A stretch of 64,000 nt of DNA from Dryocosmus kuriphilus (lineage: Eukaryota; Arthropoda; Insecta; Hymenoptera; Cynipidae), in contig CM076196.1 of the NCBI GenBank assembly GCA_038277395.1, positions 127,469,410-127,533,409 of the forward strand, given 5' to 3'. This document shows positions 32,628 through 43,224 of this stretch, piece by piece. Within the stretch, counting starts at the first letter, position 1, and each line of letters starts with the position of its first letter. The notes beneath the pieces are model-generated. The model was given only the letters and a program-made list of their open reading frames with translations, was not told the origin of the DNA and searched no databases. The translations under genes were made by a program, and so were the position numbers.

Positions 32628-32770
32628 TTTATAAGTTTCCTTCTTATAGCTTAGGAATGAGAAAAATAAATCCTATATGTTTTTACTGATTGTTTCATTA
32701 TTTTTATTTCAAATATTATGGTTAATGACTATCAAAATAAGTGAAATATTGAAATTGTATTTCTTTTTAG

Positions 32771-33290
32771 AGGTCCTGCAGAATGTTACTCCAAAATAAG
32801 GAGAAAGTGTGTCCTAATTCAAAAGTTGTTGTTGTTGACTTATTAGACCAGAATGATTTACTGGTAGATTCATTTTCAAGGCAATCGACCAATGAGCTTG
32901 CTAAAATAGCAAATTACCTGGATTTTCACACTATTCCGTAAGCTATTGTTTTTTTTTTTCAGTAATATTACTATTTTATTCGTAGCCGTAAAAATTTATT
33001 GTAGAATATTTTCTAATGCAAGCGGGATATCGGTGTTTTAAAGAAGCTCATTCGTTATATACGAGTATTTAGTATGTAGTATTAATTATTCAAATTCATT
33101 AATTAACTTTGTATTATGTTTAGGGAGTCAAATAACAATTGCGATGAGATATTTGTAGATGAAACCGAAATAGTATCAGAAATAATATTTGAAGAATCAA
33201 AATCAAAATCTGGTTCAGAGACTGATGAGGAGTCAGTTGAGAAGAAAAGTTCCGCAAAAGGAAAAGAAAATATAAGAAGAGACAAAAGAT
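32771..33290 (+). CDS. Two candidate exons of an unrecognised gene
   Basis: Exon-like block 1 (about 32771-32939) follows a TTTCTTTTTAG acceptor, encodes VCPNSKVVVVDLLDQNDLL and QSTNELAKIANYLDFHTI, and ends at a GTAAGC donor. Block 2 starts after TTATGTTTAG at 33122 (ESNNNCDEIFVDETEIVSEI, then Ser/Glu/Lys-rich) and stops at a TAA near 33291. Joined at these sites the two read in one phase. The acidic then basic composition suggests a nuclear protein or the N-terminus of a transposon protein. I do not recognise it; it could also be a remnant. Confidence 0.35.
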
Positions 33291-34678
33291 AAAATTAACT
33301 TCTGAAGAGAAAACAGAACTCAGAAGTTTTACGATTACTAAATTAAAGCCAAAAAATGAAAGATTATAGATCAGAAATTTTAAAATCTCGTTTTTCTTCA
33401 AATTTCTAAAAGACATAGGTATTGGTTCTACTTCTTTATTACTGAAAGACCCACATCGCAAAATATTGTTGTGATAAACAAAGAAATGTGATTAGATAGT
33501 TTAGATAGTCCGGAAAAGTTTAAATAATTCAAATGAATCATATGGACCTTTTTATGTGGCACGATTATTCATCGAAATTCAAGTTACAGAAACTCGTTTC
33601 TATCAGATAGTCTTCTTAAGAATTAATATTTTAAAAAGATTATTGTACTCTAAGATACGTTGTTTCCATCGTATGATTCTATGTCTTGTAGCGCTTTCTA
33701 AGAACAAGTATAGTTTGTAAAACGAAAATACTGTGATTACATAGATAAAGAAATATTAAAAATATTATTTTACGACTAGTAGATTAACGGCAAACCAAAC
33801 GGTTATTTGTAGAGATCCAAAAATTACAACTATGATTCTTGTTTAATTGACTCTTGTTTTCTAATTATTATGTGAATAAATACGTTATGCCAATGAAAAA
33901 GCTTTTCTCTAATTTTAAGCGTACACAAAAATTGCAATTGCGAATCACTTTAACATATTTTTAGAATGAGGTTAGTTTTTGGACTAATAATAATTTAATT
34001 GCAATTTTAAAATATTCAATCTTATTAATGATCATTTATTTTGAGCAAAAATTTTTTTTTGTATTTTTAAAAAGACCATAACTTGGAAAAAAGTAATACA
34101 AAAAAATATAATCTTTTATTTTTTTTGTGCAAAACCTGTCCCTTCGAGTAAAATAATAATAATATAAATGTAAGAAATGACTGATCTAAATTACAATAAT
34201 TATAATCATATATGAATATAATAATTTATCTGTAAATAAATAATAAGAACGATAAATCCTGTGATTGAAACTACCTACAATCCACCGTTGAAATATGTAA
34301 AATTATAATACTACAAAATGACTTTGTTTCCTTTTTATTCGTTAAATTTGTATTTTACTACAATAATAATTACTTCTTATAATTTCGGATAAGTAGAACG
34401 TTTTACGTAACTTTTCCGAATAATACGACGGGATTCATTATTGCTAAAAAATGATTTTGTCACTTACGGCCTTACGAAATTAAGGACATGCAAATGCAAA
34501 AAGTCGTAACTGAAAATTCATCTCCAAAATAAAAAAAAAATGTTCTTTTGCCCCATAATTAAAAAATCGAATGTTTTTTGCGAGTAACTGCACACTTGGC
34601 TTTCAAAAATTAGAAAAAGTACGCATGAGTGCGGTATCATAAAACGAATTTTCGTCGCCAGCGGAAAGTTGCCAAACC
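33291..34678. other. AT-rich stretch without recognisable content
   Basis: Long AT-rich DNA with short chance frames. No repeat borders or RNA features could be supported. Confidence 0.5.
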
Positions 34679-35105
34679 TGCAGATACGTCTTTCACCATT
34701 TGCACGGCAGAATAGGAATCTGCTATACCAACCCGGTATACACCTCCTATAATTGGCGACCCCGACGAACAGAACACACGCAACCTTCTACATCACTGTG
34801 ATTGGTCAACTTCGGACATCGCCCTGGCTCCGCGCCTTCTTCTGGTTCCTCAACACTTCGAACCAGAGCTCTTCTTCGTCACTCCGACGCAACTAGCCTT
34901 ATCGATAGCATTGGTCTTCAGCTGAGTCTTTCACAGCGGCTTGGCCTCCCGCTTTACTCGCTCACCAGCTTTAAAGTCGCGACGGTTGCAGCATTCTCGT
35001 TCCCATTTTCGCGCATCCGAACCAAGCCAGCGGTCTCTTCGTAACATGCCTTCCGACGAACATCAACAGCATCGTCCCAACCATCATCATCGTGCCTACG
35101 TCACT

Positions 35106-35141
<36 letters not shown>
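35106..35141 (+). repeat. Poly-G tract (36 G) at the polypurine-tract position
   Basis: An uninterrupted G run immediately before the 3' LTR. In copy 1 the same position has seven G. It could reflect slippage in reverse transcription or replication, or uncertain length in the assembly. Confidence 0.95.
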
Positions 35142-35142
<1 letters not shown>

Positions 35143-35467
35143 AGGGACTCGCTATTAGGTCTCAATACAGACCGACTATCGTGTCGCCCAGTGGCTCATC
35201 GAGATCATCACCATCTCCTCGCTTCGGAAAGTTAAGTACCGTTGAGCGTGCCTACATCTCGGATTGGTGATCGGAGAATTATATCTCTCTTCGTATCCCC
35301 AGGCATCTGTGGCAGGGTTCACTTGTGTATCAGCCACACTAATGAGTCAAAACAAGTGGACCCGGGACGAATCACGAAACGCCGCGCCGGTAGCCCACAC
35401 AGGCTACCCAAACAGCTTTTGGAGTCTAACAACCTAATAGGAATCTGCTATACCAACTCGGTATACA
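35141..35467 (+). repeat. 3' LTR of mini-LTR copy 2, with 5S-like segment and degenerate hammerhead
   Basis: The 5S-like boxes are recognisable (GAAAGTTAAGTACCGTTGAG near 35226, then GGATTGGTGATCGG). The hammerhead (35301-35390) has a perfect stem I, TGTGGC with GCCACA, but the core reads CTAATGA in place of CTGATGA, the cleavage triplet is ATC, and extra bases separate stem II from GAAA. It should be inactive. Confidence 0.8.
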
Positions 35468-35585
35468 CCTATAGTTTTTTTATTTACTTATTAATGAAGA
35501 AGTGCCATTTTACCAACAGGTTGAAATTTTGGAGTACTCCTTATTTCAGTTTTAACTTATCGAGTGATCAAAATGCGCAAAAATC

Positions 35586-36100
35586 AATTTTTTGGAGTTA
35601 AGAAGGTAGGCAGGGATAGCAGGACTGGCGCTCCTTCACTATTTTTTCATGAAAGAGGTAAATTATTCTTCAAAAAGGAAAAAGGGGAATATTTATTTTG
35701 TTTTCTTTTTTTAATAAATAATTTACCTCTTTCACAGATTTTATGTTTACATATTCAATTTTGATATTATTTGTGTTCTGATATTTGTTAAGTTAAAATG
35801 AAAAATCGAATAAAGTAAATCCAAATTTTGTCTTTGTTTATTTTACTTATTATTATTATTATTGATTATTTATTTTATTTTATTCGATTTTTCATTTTAA
35901 CTTAACAAATATCAGAACACAAATAATCTCAAAATTGAATATGTAAACATAAAATCTGTGAAAGAGGTCAATTATTTATTAAAAAAAGAAAACGAAATAT
36001 TCCCCTTTTTCCTTTTTGAAGAATAATTTACCTCTTTCATGAAAAAATAGTGAAGGAGCGCCAGTCCTGCTATCCCAGCCTACCTCTTAACTCCAAAAAA

Positions 36101-36103
<3 letters not shown>
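35586..36103. repeat. Foldback element (~518 bp)
   Basis: Arms of about 235-250 bases: AATTTTTTGGAGTTAAGA at the left, CTTAACTCCAAAAAAATT at the right, with GGACTGGCGCTCCTTCACTA mirrored by GTGAAGGAGCGCCAGTCC. A TTATTATTATTATT run lies near the centre. No gene is present. Confidence 0.88.

Positions 36104-36183
<80 letters not shown>
36104..36183. repeat. (TA)n microsatellite
   Basis: About 80 bases of uninterrupted TA repeats abutting the foldback. A second, interrupted run lies at 36343-36391. Confidence 0.95.
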
Positions 36184-36187
<4 letters not shown>

Positions 36188-37404
36188 ATATTTCATGCAA
36201 CAAATAAAATTAGATTACATGACATGTAACATAAAATTGAACTAATGAACAGTCAGAGAAGTGTTTGTTGGAAAATTAAGTACCATTGTAACAACTAATC
36301 TTCGTACCTAATGTTCAAGGCCTCTCTCAATCATAACAAACAGCATATATATGTATATATATATATATACGTATATATATATATATATATATGAAACGTT
36401 TCGATTTTGAAAAATAACCCCCTTAGCACATTTGACCCATATAACGTGGGAGAGACCCGGGGAGCCTGGTAGCCTATTTAAAGGGGTCAGCGCATGGAAA
36501 GATGGATACGGCATCTCCCACCTACGCACTGTTACGTCACACATAGTAGGGATTTCTTCTCGTAAGGCTTTATAAAAAGGCTCCTCACGAAAAGAACGTG
36601 GCAATCGGAGGTTCGGAAACGAGCCGTGAGCACCAAGTTACGGAGGCAGTCAGAGATTCCAAGAGCTTTTTGTTCTGACCCACGTCCTGAAGAAGGTCGG
36701 CTAAGCGGAGGCAGGGCTACTTGGTTTACCAATGGTCAAGAGTCGACGTTTAGTCCTCCTGGAGGTATTCGAAGGATTTTAGTTCCTGGTTTCACCAGTG
36801 ACTAAGATGCTTCTTTTCCCTCTTGCTCATTCTCGTATACGAGAATTTTGACTCCTAGTTTTGAATTCGACTCCGTGCTTTCGGGATTAAGAGTTAAAAT
36901 GTTCGATTAAAAGATCGGTGATCACACTCAATGAAACGCAACCATGGTATATTTAGTTTACTGAATATTGCTAATGTCACGTTCCCTTTTGTTTGATTAA
37001 TGATTAAATCTTTTGATATAATTTTTTTAAATAAAAAAAAACCTTCCCGAATCCTACATTTATGTATAAATTGATTCATGTGCATGTGGCTCTACTCTAC
37101 AGTAAAAGAAGTTGAATGAAGAGAACTATAATTTTTTTAGAAAAAGAATTTATATAAAAAGATCACCATCAGGAGAATTCTGCTCAATTAGAATTAAAGG
37201 AGGTTTAGAATTTAAGGATAATTAGAATTTGTCTCACAACTGCAAATTTTTCATTTTAGTTTTAAGGAGAATTGTGATAGAAATTAAGATTTATTGAATA
37301 AAAGTGTACACTCGTAAAATGGAATTATAAAACCTTATTCTTTCTCCGTGCGAATCCCCATTTTTTTTAATAAAGTCATAACCTCTAAAGTCAAAGGCTA
37401 CAAT
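36184..37404. other. Non-coding stretch, unassigned
   Basis: It contains a TATA-box-like TTTATAAAAAGGC near 36569, preceded on the same strand by a moderately GC-rich segment (36410-36740) that stands out from the AT-rich surroundings and may be a solo LTR or element end. I found no partner copy in the window. Confidence 0.35.
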
Positions 37405-38620
37405 ATATATTCCCAAAAAAAAAAACATTCCGAATGTAAATTTGTGAGGGGAGAATTACGTTTTCGTATAAAGTCATAAAAAAAAAAAAAAAAAACCGAA
37501 TCTTGCGCATTCGCTTAGTTGAGAGGTGTCAGTGGGCAATACTTGGCAATTCCTGTGTAATAAGTCGTTCGATGTACGAGTCCTTTCTGTAGTTTAGTTT
37601 CAGTCTTCCTGACTAGGGAATTTCGAGTCACTCCCCTGCCCGCTTTTATAAGTGGTAAAAGAAAATATACACTGTATTTACTTATTTTTCATTTTCGACG
37701 TTTTTGGGAAGCTCCACCCCTTGCTTCCTGTTATTATAAGTGAAACTCTTTTATTTTCGGTGGACGGCATTAGCATATTGACCTCTACTTCAATGCGATT
37801 ATACAATATAACATCATTTTTTGTTCAATTTTGAAAAGAAGTAGAGCATACAATTTTGTATATTTGTATATCTTACACTGAAATACATAAATCTTCAGTT
37901 GAAAAGCATGAATCAATCGATGATTGTATTCGAAAATATGCGCTTTTTCAAAATATTTGAATAAAGAGAGCTCCACGCCTTTCCACCCGTTTCTTTCTTG
38001 AATATAGAGATAAGAGACCTTATTTTATTTTGATAACATGGCTAAATGTGTAATTATAACCGCACAATTTAGGCATATATATTTTATTTGTGCTAGACAG
38101 TAGAATTTGTTATAATGTATGCGCTTCATTCGACTCGAATATTGCTATAAAGAGAGCTCCACCCCTTTCGACACCTTGCTCTCTTGAATATAATGACATG
38201 AATTTTATTTGAAGTTATGTATTAAAAAAAATTAGTACATGGAAACACTTCAACTTGTTAATTTCATTTGTGCTTGATACCAGAATTCATAATAATATTT
38301 TAAATCCATGTTTAGATTCGTCCATACATTCATATTTTATTTTCAATGATATTCAATAATGGAAGTTGTTGTTTATAAAAGCGGGCAGGGGAGTGACTCG
38401 AAATTCCCTAGTCCAGGAAGACTGAAACTAAACTACAGAAAGGACTCGTACATACATCGAATGACTTATTACACAGGAATTGACAAATACTGCCCACTGA
38501 CACCTCTCAACTAAGCGAATGCGCAAGATTTGGTTTTCTTTGTTATGATTTTATACGGAAACGTAATTCTCCCCTCCCAGATTTACATTTGGAATGTTTT
38601 TTGTGGGGATTTGGATATTT
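37405..38620. repeat. 1.2-kb inverted-repeat element with ~245-bp arms
   Basis: The left arm (to about 37655) contains GGGAATTTCGAGTCACTCCC and the right arm (from about 38372) contains GGGAGTGACTCGAAATTCCC. The matching outer parts include CGCATTCGCTTAGTTGAGAG and CTCTCAACTAAGCGAATGCG. Three copies of an AGCTCCACCCCTT-type motif lie in the interior (about 37707, 37967, 38152), each followed by a similar AT-rich block. No coding region is visible between the arms. Confidence 0.85.
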
Positions 38621-38782
38621 TTTGGAAAATTAGAGATCACAGTTATACTTTGTCGCTTGATTTACAGTCGTTATTATCTTGTCCAAAGAAAATGATGCTC
38701 GCTAAATATTTGAAAGAATTGAACATGAGACTATAATAATTTATCATGAAAGTAATGACGCTGCAAATTTGTTTAAATAAGG

Positions 38783-39100
38783 CTAATGATTTATTTGCTC
38801 TTTTTTTTTTTGTAAAATAAACACGTAAGATTCTTTAGCATTTTTCGTCCACGATTTTTTGGCAGCAAGTTTATCATCTATTTGTAACCATCCTTTCTTA
38901 TTTTTCAATACAGTAACGTAGTGACCACTTTCTTTAATTGTTTCACCGCCTTTCTGAAATATAGCACTATTGACTTTGTACGAAGTACCTCCAAACTTGA
39001 TAACCGCGGTCGGAATGTCTTTAACTGTATATTTTTTTATTTTCTGTAAAGTGACATCATTTCCAACCCTGTATATTATGAGTTCCACGATAAGAATCAA
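38783..39100 (-). pseudogene. Ubiquitin-specific-protease-like C-terminal fragment
   Basis: The 105-codon minus frame contains ETIKESGHYVTVLKNKKGWL, then QIDDKLAAKKSWTKNAKESY and VFILQKKK. It resembles the last part of C19 deubiquitinases: a G-x-x-x-x-S-G-H-Y block with the catalytic His, then W-x-x-(I/F)-D-D with the third active-site residue, then a Y-x-L/I-x-Y-like strand. The Cys box is not found upstream within the window, so it is partial or the tail of a multi-exon or transposon protein. The start at 39100 is arbitrary. Confidence 0.5.
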
Positions 39101-39219
39101 TTAGGCGGACTCGACGTTTATTCTGTTGATTGTTTGTTCTTTTGATTGGCTTTTATCACCATTTGTAGCTGAAACGTTGTGAATACAGTTTCGATAATAA
39201 GAAAGCATAATTCAGTTAG

Positions 39220-39430
39220 GCAGTTTTTTTTCATTATTTTACCGACCGCGATAAAAACAAAGCAGCTCAAAAATACTGCATTACCATAAAGGTTCACGTG
39301 AAATCAGCCAAGTCTATTGTCGGTCTATAATAAGAAACTAGAAGTCGGCAAGGAAGTTTTTTTCATTATTTTACCGACCGTGATAAAAACAGTGCGTCCC
39401 AACAAAAATTCACGTAAAATCAGCCAATTC
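39220..39430 (+). repeat. Direct repeat of ~100 bp
   Basis: CATTATTTTACCGACCGCGA near 39232 and CATTATTTTACCGACCGTGA near 39364 start similar blocks, each containing an ACGT(G/A)AAATCAGCCAA end. The function is unknown. Confidence 0.6.
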
Positions 39431-39730
39431 CGAGATAGTAGAATGGAGATGTTGACTTTGAAATCGTCACTGCGACTTCCCATGATAATTATGAAGAACT
39501 AAAGTATAAAAGATTGAAAGGTAAGGGTTTCAAAATCATAAGTAAATCGAATATTGTGAGTTCATGTTTGTGATTTACAAAATAAAAAATTATTACTTGG
39601 CTTGTTTACCAGTAACGGCTGTGATCACGTGACCTAAATCCATCCGATTTCCGTATATATTGCCTTTCGTTGGCGCATTGTCTTTTTTTTCTCCCCTCAT
39701 GCCAACGACCGTTGGCAATGATTCATATAA

Positions 39731-39843
39731 TTATATATATATATATATATATAAACCAGCATCGGCAATCACAAACATTCAAAATGCGCACATTGAACGG
39801 AAAGAAATATCAAAATCCACTTGCACTTCGAATGATTGAATAA
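39731..39843 (+). promoter_or_regulatory. (TA)n / TATA-like run before a 19-codon open frame
   Basis: A TATA run ends TATATAAACCAGCATC (39731-39760), 24 bases before ATG at 39784, which opens MRTLNGKKYQNPLALRMIE then stop. The layout looks like a core promoter and first codons of a truncated gene or transposon protein, but nothing else supports it. Confidence 0.3.
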
Positions 39844-39956
39844 AAAATTTGTTTAAAGTAATTATTATTTATTATCACATTAACACTTTACTGATCCTTA
39901 TTTGTTTCGAAATGGACATCAATAACCATCAAAGAAAAAGAAAACAAAGATGTCGG

Positions 39957-40098
39957 TCGATTCTACCATAAAAAAGAATCAATACGCCGAAAATCGATGC
40001 TTAAAATATCGATGTCGTAATTGATTCTTGAAATTTGAGAGAAGGAATCGAGTGATTTCTAAAGAATCGAGTAGAATCGCCCATCCCTAGGTGTCTGC
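39957..40098 (-). repeat. ATCGAT-rich transposon end (inverted relative of 23924-24077)
   Basis: GAATCGCCCATCCCTAGGTG near 40074 is the reverse complement of the GTGTCTAGGGATGGG end at 23924, with AATCGA-rich sequence inside. Confidence 0.5.
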
Positions 40099-40233
40099 CC
40101 CGGACTCTGATTTTCTGACATAATAAAATCATAAAAAGTGCGAGTGAGTGGGTTGGTGCGAGCCAGTATACGAGCTAGCATAGCCATGCGGCTCCTCGAG
40201 AATGTGCTGGTGTAACGATATAGATTTTGGAGT

Positions 40234-40567
40234 CTTACCCTACTAGCATCCAATATTGAGGCAATATTGCGATGGCCGTTTTTGGCAACATTCACTTATT
40301 GTTTTTAACAACAAATATCTGGTAAACCTTAGGGGAGATAGGTAAAAATGGTTTTTATTTTATAATATGGATCTATATATAATAATATACTACGGGTACT
40401 CAAAAACCCAAAAATGGCATCCATTTTTACCTATCTCTTACAGTTTACGAGATATTTGTTGTTAAAAATAATAATAATTTTAGCAGCCGAATGTTGCCAA
40501 AAATGGCCATCGCAACATTGCCCATATTGCAGGAAATATGGATGCAATATTGGGTGCTAGTAGGGTA
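40234..40567. repeat. Palindromic MITE next to mariner
   Basis: TACCCTACTAGCATCCAATA at the left is mirrored by TATTGGGTGCTAGTAGGGTA at the right. Inner matches include GGCCGTTTTTGGCAACATTC and AACAACAAATATCT on both arms. There is no coding content. Confidence 0.85.
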
Positions 40568-40755
40568 CAGCCCTCAATATACTCGTATATACGAGGTGTG
40601 TTCAAAATGTAAGGTGGCTTTTCAAATTTCGCGGGCTACGTACATTCGATCTTCATTTTTTAAATTTTATATTGGTACACTTGTCCCGAACATATGTGCA
40701 CAGTTTCAAGTGTATAGCATTTTTAGTTTGTTTGTGACAGGCGTAAAGGTTAGAA

Positions 40756-41667
40756 ATGTTTGGTGTGATCTTCGAGTTTCTGCTGTCGAAGAAAATGGAT
40801 CAGAGAACTTGCATCAAATTTTGTGTAAAAAATGGAATTAAGTGCTCCAAAATACTTGAAATGTTGACTGTAGCATACGGTGAGCCTACTTTGAGCAAAA
40901 AAATGTTTATAAGTGGTACAAGCTCTTCCAAGAAGGCCGAGAAAACACCAATGACGAATCTCGCTCTGGACGCCCCAGCACGTCAATAAATGATGAAAGC
41001 GTTGAAGAAGTGAAGAATATGGTGTTGGAGAATCGTCAAATCACTGTTAAAGAAGTTGCTGAAGACGTCATCATCTCGATTTGCTCATGCCATGCAAATT
41101 TTTCACGAGCTGTTAAATGACGTCAATAATGATCCTGATATGCTCAAAAGGGTCATGACTGGTGACGAATCATGAGTACACGGTTATGACGTCGAAACCA
41201 AAGCCCAATCGTCCCAATGGAAGACCCCGAAGAGCCAAGGCTGAAAAAAGCACGTCAAGTTCAATCAAATGTCAAGGTTTTGCTCATTGTTTTCTTCGAT
41301 TACCGTGGCGTAGTACATCAAGAGTTCTTACCACAAGGTCGCACGGTCAATAAGGAGTAGTATTACCTTCATGTTGTGCGCCGTTTGCGAGGAGCAATAC
41401 GACAAAAACGTCCGGAATTGTGGAAAAACGGTGCATGGCTTTTGTATCACGGCAATGCACCTGCTCACTCATCGTTGCTTGTGCGTGACTTTTTGGCCAA
41501 AAACAAAACCACAATCATGCCTCAGCCACCATATTCACCGGATTTGGCCCCATGCGACTTTTTCCTGCTCCCTAAACTGAAGAGACCCATGAAAGGACGA
41601 AGATTTGCAACGATTGAGGCGATAAAGAATGCATCGTTCGAAGAACTCAAGGCTATACCAAAAAATT
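40756..41667 (+). pseudogene. mariner transposase, N-terminal and catalytic parts
   Basis: It begins with a helix-turn-helix (CIKFCVKNGIKCSKILEMLT), shifts frame at an A-run near 40900, and has a deletion near 41080-41100 that joins the second helix-turn-helix to LLNDVNNDPD. The region TGDES (first catalytic Asp) is followed by a TGA. WLLYHGNAPAH has Gly where the second catalytic Asp belongs (HDNAPAH in active enzymes). YSPDLAPCDFFLLPKLK (third Asp) is intact. Coding stops at KAIPK where the DIRS element enters. It is catalytically dead. Confidence 0.92.
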
Positions 41668-41668
41668 A

Positions 41669-41868
41669 AATATCAAACGAACTTACCTGTAAGTGAAGTT
41701 CGATCATAATTATACGGAAGCTTCGCTCGAAGAGATTATATATTTATAATGTAGTATTTCCCCAGCTGCTCGCCAGATGGCACAACGGATTGGTTCAGAG
41801 ATTTGAAATTGATGAGTGGGCCCGGTGCCCCTCTAGTCCGTCAATCCGTCCTGCGTCATATGTTTAGA
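41669..41868. repeat. Left inverted terminal repeat of DIRS A
   Basis: 41702-41868 is the inverse of the right terminus, including TTCCCCAGCTGCTCGCCAGA. 41669-41706 is specific to this end and recurs inverted in the internal complementary region. Confidence 0.88.
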
Positions 41869-41977
41869 GTTTTTTTATTTATTTTTTATTTTTTATAAGA
41901 AGTTGTCAAGTGTTATAGGGTGGGTTATTGGTACTGACAATTTTCCCTGAAATTGTTTTATAGTAATAATTGGGTGG

Positions 41978-42110
41978 GATATAATCTCTTCGAGCGAAGC
42001 TTCCGTATAATTATGATCGAACTTCACTTACAGGTAAGTTCGTTTGATATTGAATTATACTTAAAGCTTCGCTCTCGAGATTATATATTTATAATGTAGT
42101 TTTTCAGAGT
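41978..42110. repeat. Internal complementary region of DIRS A
   Basis: The first half is the inverse of 41670-41745 and the second half is the inverse of about 46950-46998. In DIRS replication this region templates the joining of the ends into a circle. Confidence 0.88.
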
Positions 42111-42201
42111 AGCTTGACAATCTTCTCTTTGAGTGATGTTATCTGTGTTAGTGAAAAAATAATTTTTATTGATAATACATATTTTGTTTATTACATATAT
42201 T

Positions 42202-43224
42202 CTATTTGACATTATATAATACAACGCGTGCGAACCTTTCTCCGTTTTCTTTTATTATCGGCCTATTATAATATCTTGCGAATACTTCCGATTCCGCGGA
42301 CCAGCCGGCCGTTTTCTTAATGACTTCTATATCAACGCCTTTAGCATAGGCCGCTGATGTCGAAGCATGTCTTATTGAATGGCCTTTAAACTTCTTTATG
42401 TTTATGCCTGCTTCCGATAGTGCAATCTTATTCCATCTACATAGTGTTTCTGGTCCGACTGACACGTAAGGCTTTTTCAGCGATAAGAACAAGAAAGGTT
42501 GCGCTTTGCGAATGCTTTTTGTGCGCTTTATGTACGATTTTATACACGTGTACACGCAGACACCTGCTCTTTCTTTAAATTTTGGTAAGACCAATGTTGG
42601 TTGTTTGACACCGGGTCGAGAGTTCTTTATAATATCCGTGATTCGTATAATTGCTTTATTCCTCTGAAAAGTAATGTTTTTTATTCTAATTTTTGATATA
42701 GTTTGTGACCTTTGGGCTGTACTTAATGCAAGTAGCATTACGGTCTTGTATGTAAGATGTTTCAGAGATAGTTCATCGTTTTTGCCTAGCTTTTCTAAAT
42801 AATTCAAAACAACGTTGACGTCCCAAGTGGAGTCATATCTTGTCTTAGTTGGTCTTAACCTAAAACAGCCCTTCAGGAATCTCTTTATTAGTTGACTCTC
42901 TCCTACTTTGTTATGTGAAATGAGTGATATCGCGCATCTGTGTGAGTTCAAAGTACCATAAGAACTTCCCCTGTTAAATTCTTTCGTTAAAAATACAATA
43001 ACATTGACTTCCGAGGGTTCATATATGTTAATATCTTCCTTAATACAAAAATGTTCCCATTTTATTAGGCTAGAGTTATACTGTTTGATGGTTGTTGTGC
43101 TGAGAGACGATACCATTATATTGAGCGATTGTTTGGGTACGTGTCTTTTTATGAACGCCTTCCTGATACAACAGCCGCTAGTAGATGCAGGTGTTGCGCC
43201 CTTGGGTGTTGCTTTTTCCTGCAC
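42202..43224 (-). CDS. DIRS tyrosine recombinase
   Basis: An intact 340-codon frame. It has an N-terminal SAM-like DNA-binding part (SSLSTTTIKQYNSSLIKWEH) and a catalytic part with the first Arg in LALSTAQRSQTI, HSIRHASTSAAYAKG (the H-x-x-R box), and the nucleophile Tyr in SAESEVFARYYNRP. The enzyme would integrate the circular DNA intermediate by site-specific recombination, in place of a DDE integrase. The frame starts within the preceding methyltransferase frame, as in other DIRS elements. All catalytic residues look present, so this is the best-preserved protein of the element. Confidence 0.9.
   Translation of the reverse strand: MQEKATPKGATPASTSGCCIRKAFIKRHVPKQSLNIMVSSLSTTTIKQYNSSLIKWEHFCIKEDINIYEPSEVNVIVFLTKEFNRGSSYGTLNSHRCAISLISHNKVGESQLIKRFLKGCFRLRPTKTRYDSTWDVNVVLNYLEKLGKNDELSLKHLTYKTVMLLALSTAQRSQTISKIRIKNITFQRNKAIIRITDIIKNSRPGVKQPTLVLPKFKERAGVCVYTCIKSYIKRTKSIRKAQPFLFLSLKKPYVSVGPETLCRWNKIALSEAGINIKKFKGHSIRHASTSAAYAKGVDIEVIKKTAGWSAESEVFARYYNRPIIKENGERFARVVLYNVK

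Larger units (their letters stand above)
34711..35467 (+). mobile_element. Retrozyme-like mini-LTR element, copy 2
   Basis: It starts abruptly within the LTR (AATAGGAATCTGC, 34711), keeps only the last 32 bases of the 5' LTR (to 34742), then has the primer-site-like TGGCGACCCCGACG (34754-34767), the same interior as copy 1, a 36-G polypurine position (35106-35141) and a full 3' LTR (35141-35467). The left flank is the inverted relative of the sequence at 25062-25093. There is no coding region; the frame at 34802-35041 is not conserved in copy 1. Confidence 0.83.

Noticed and set aside
34802..35041. Gag-like ORF in the mini-LTR interior
   Set aside because: The frame is broken in copy 1 and shows no capsid or zinc-knuckle motif.
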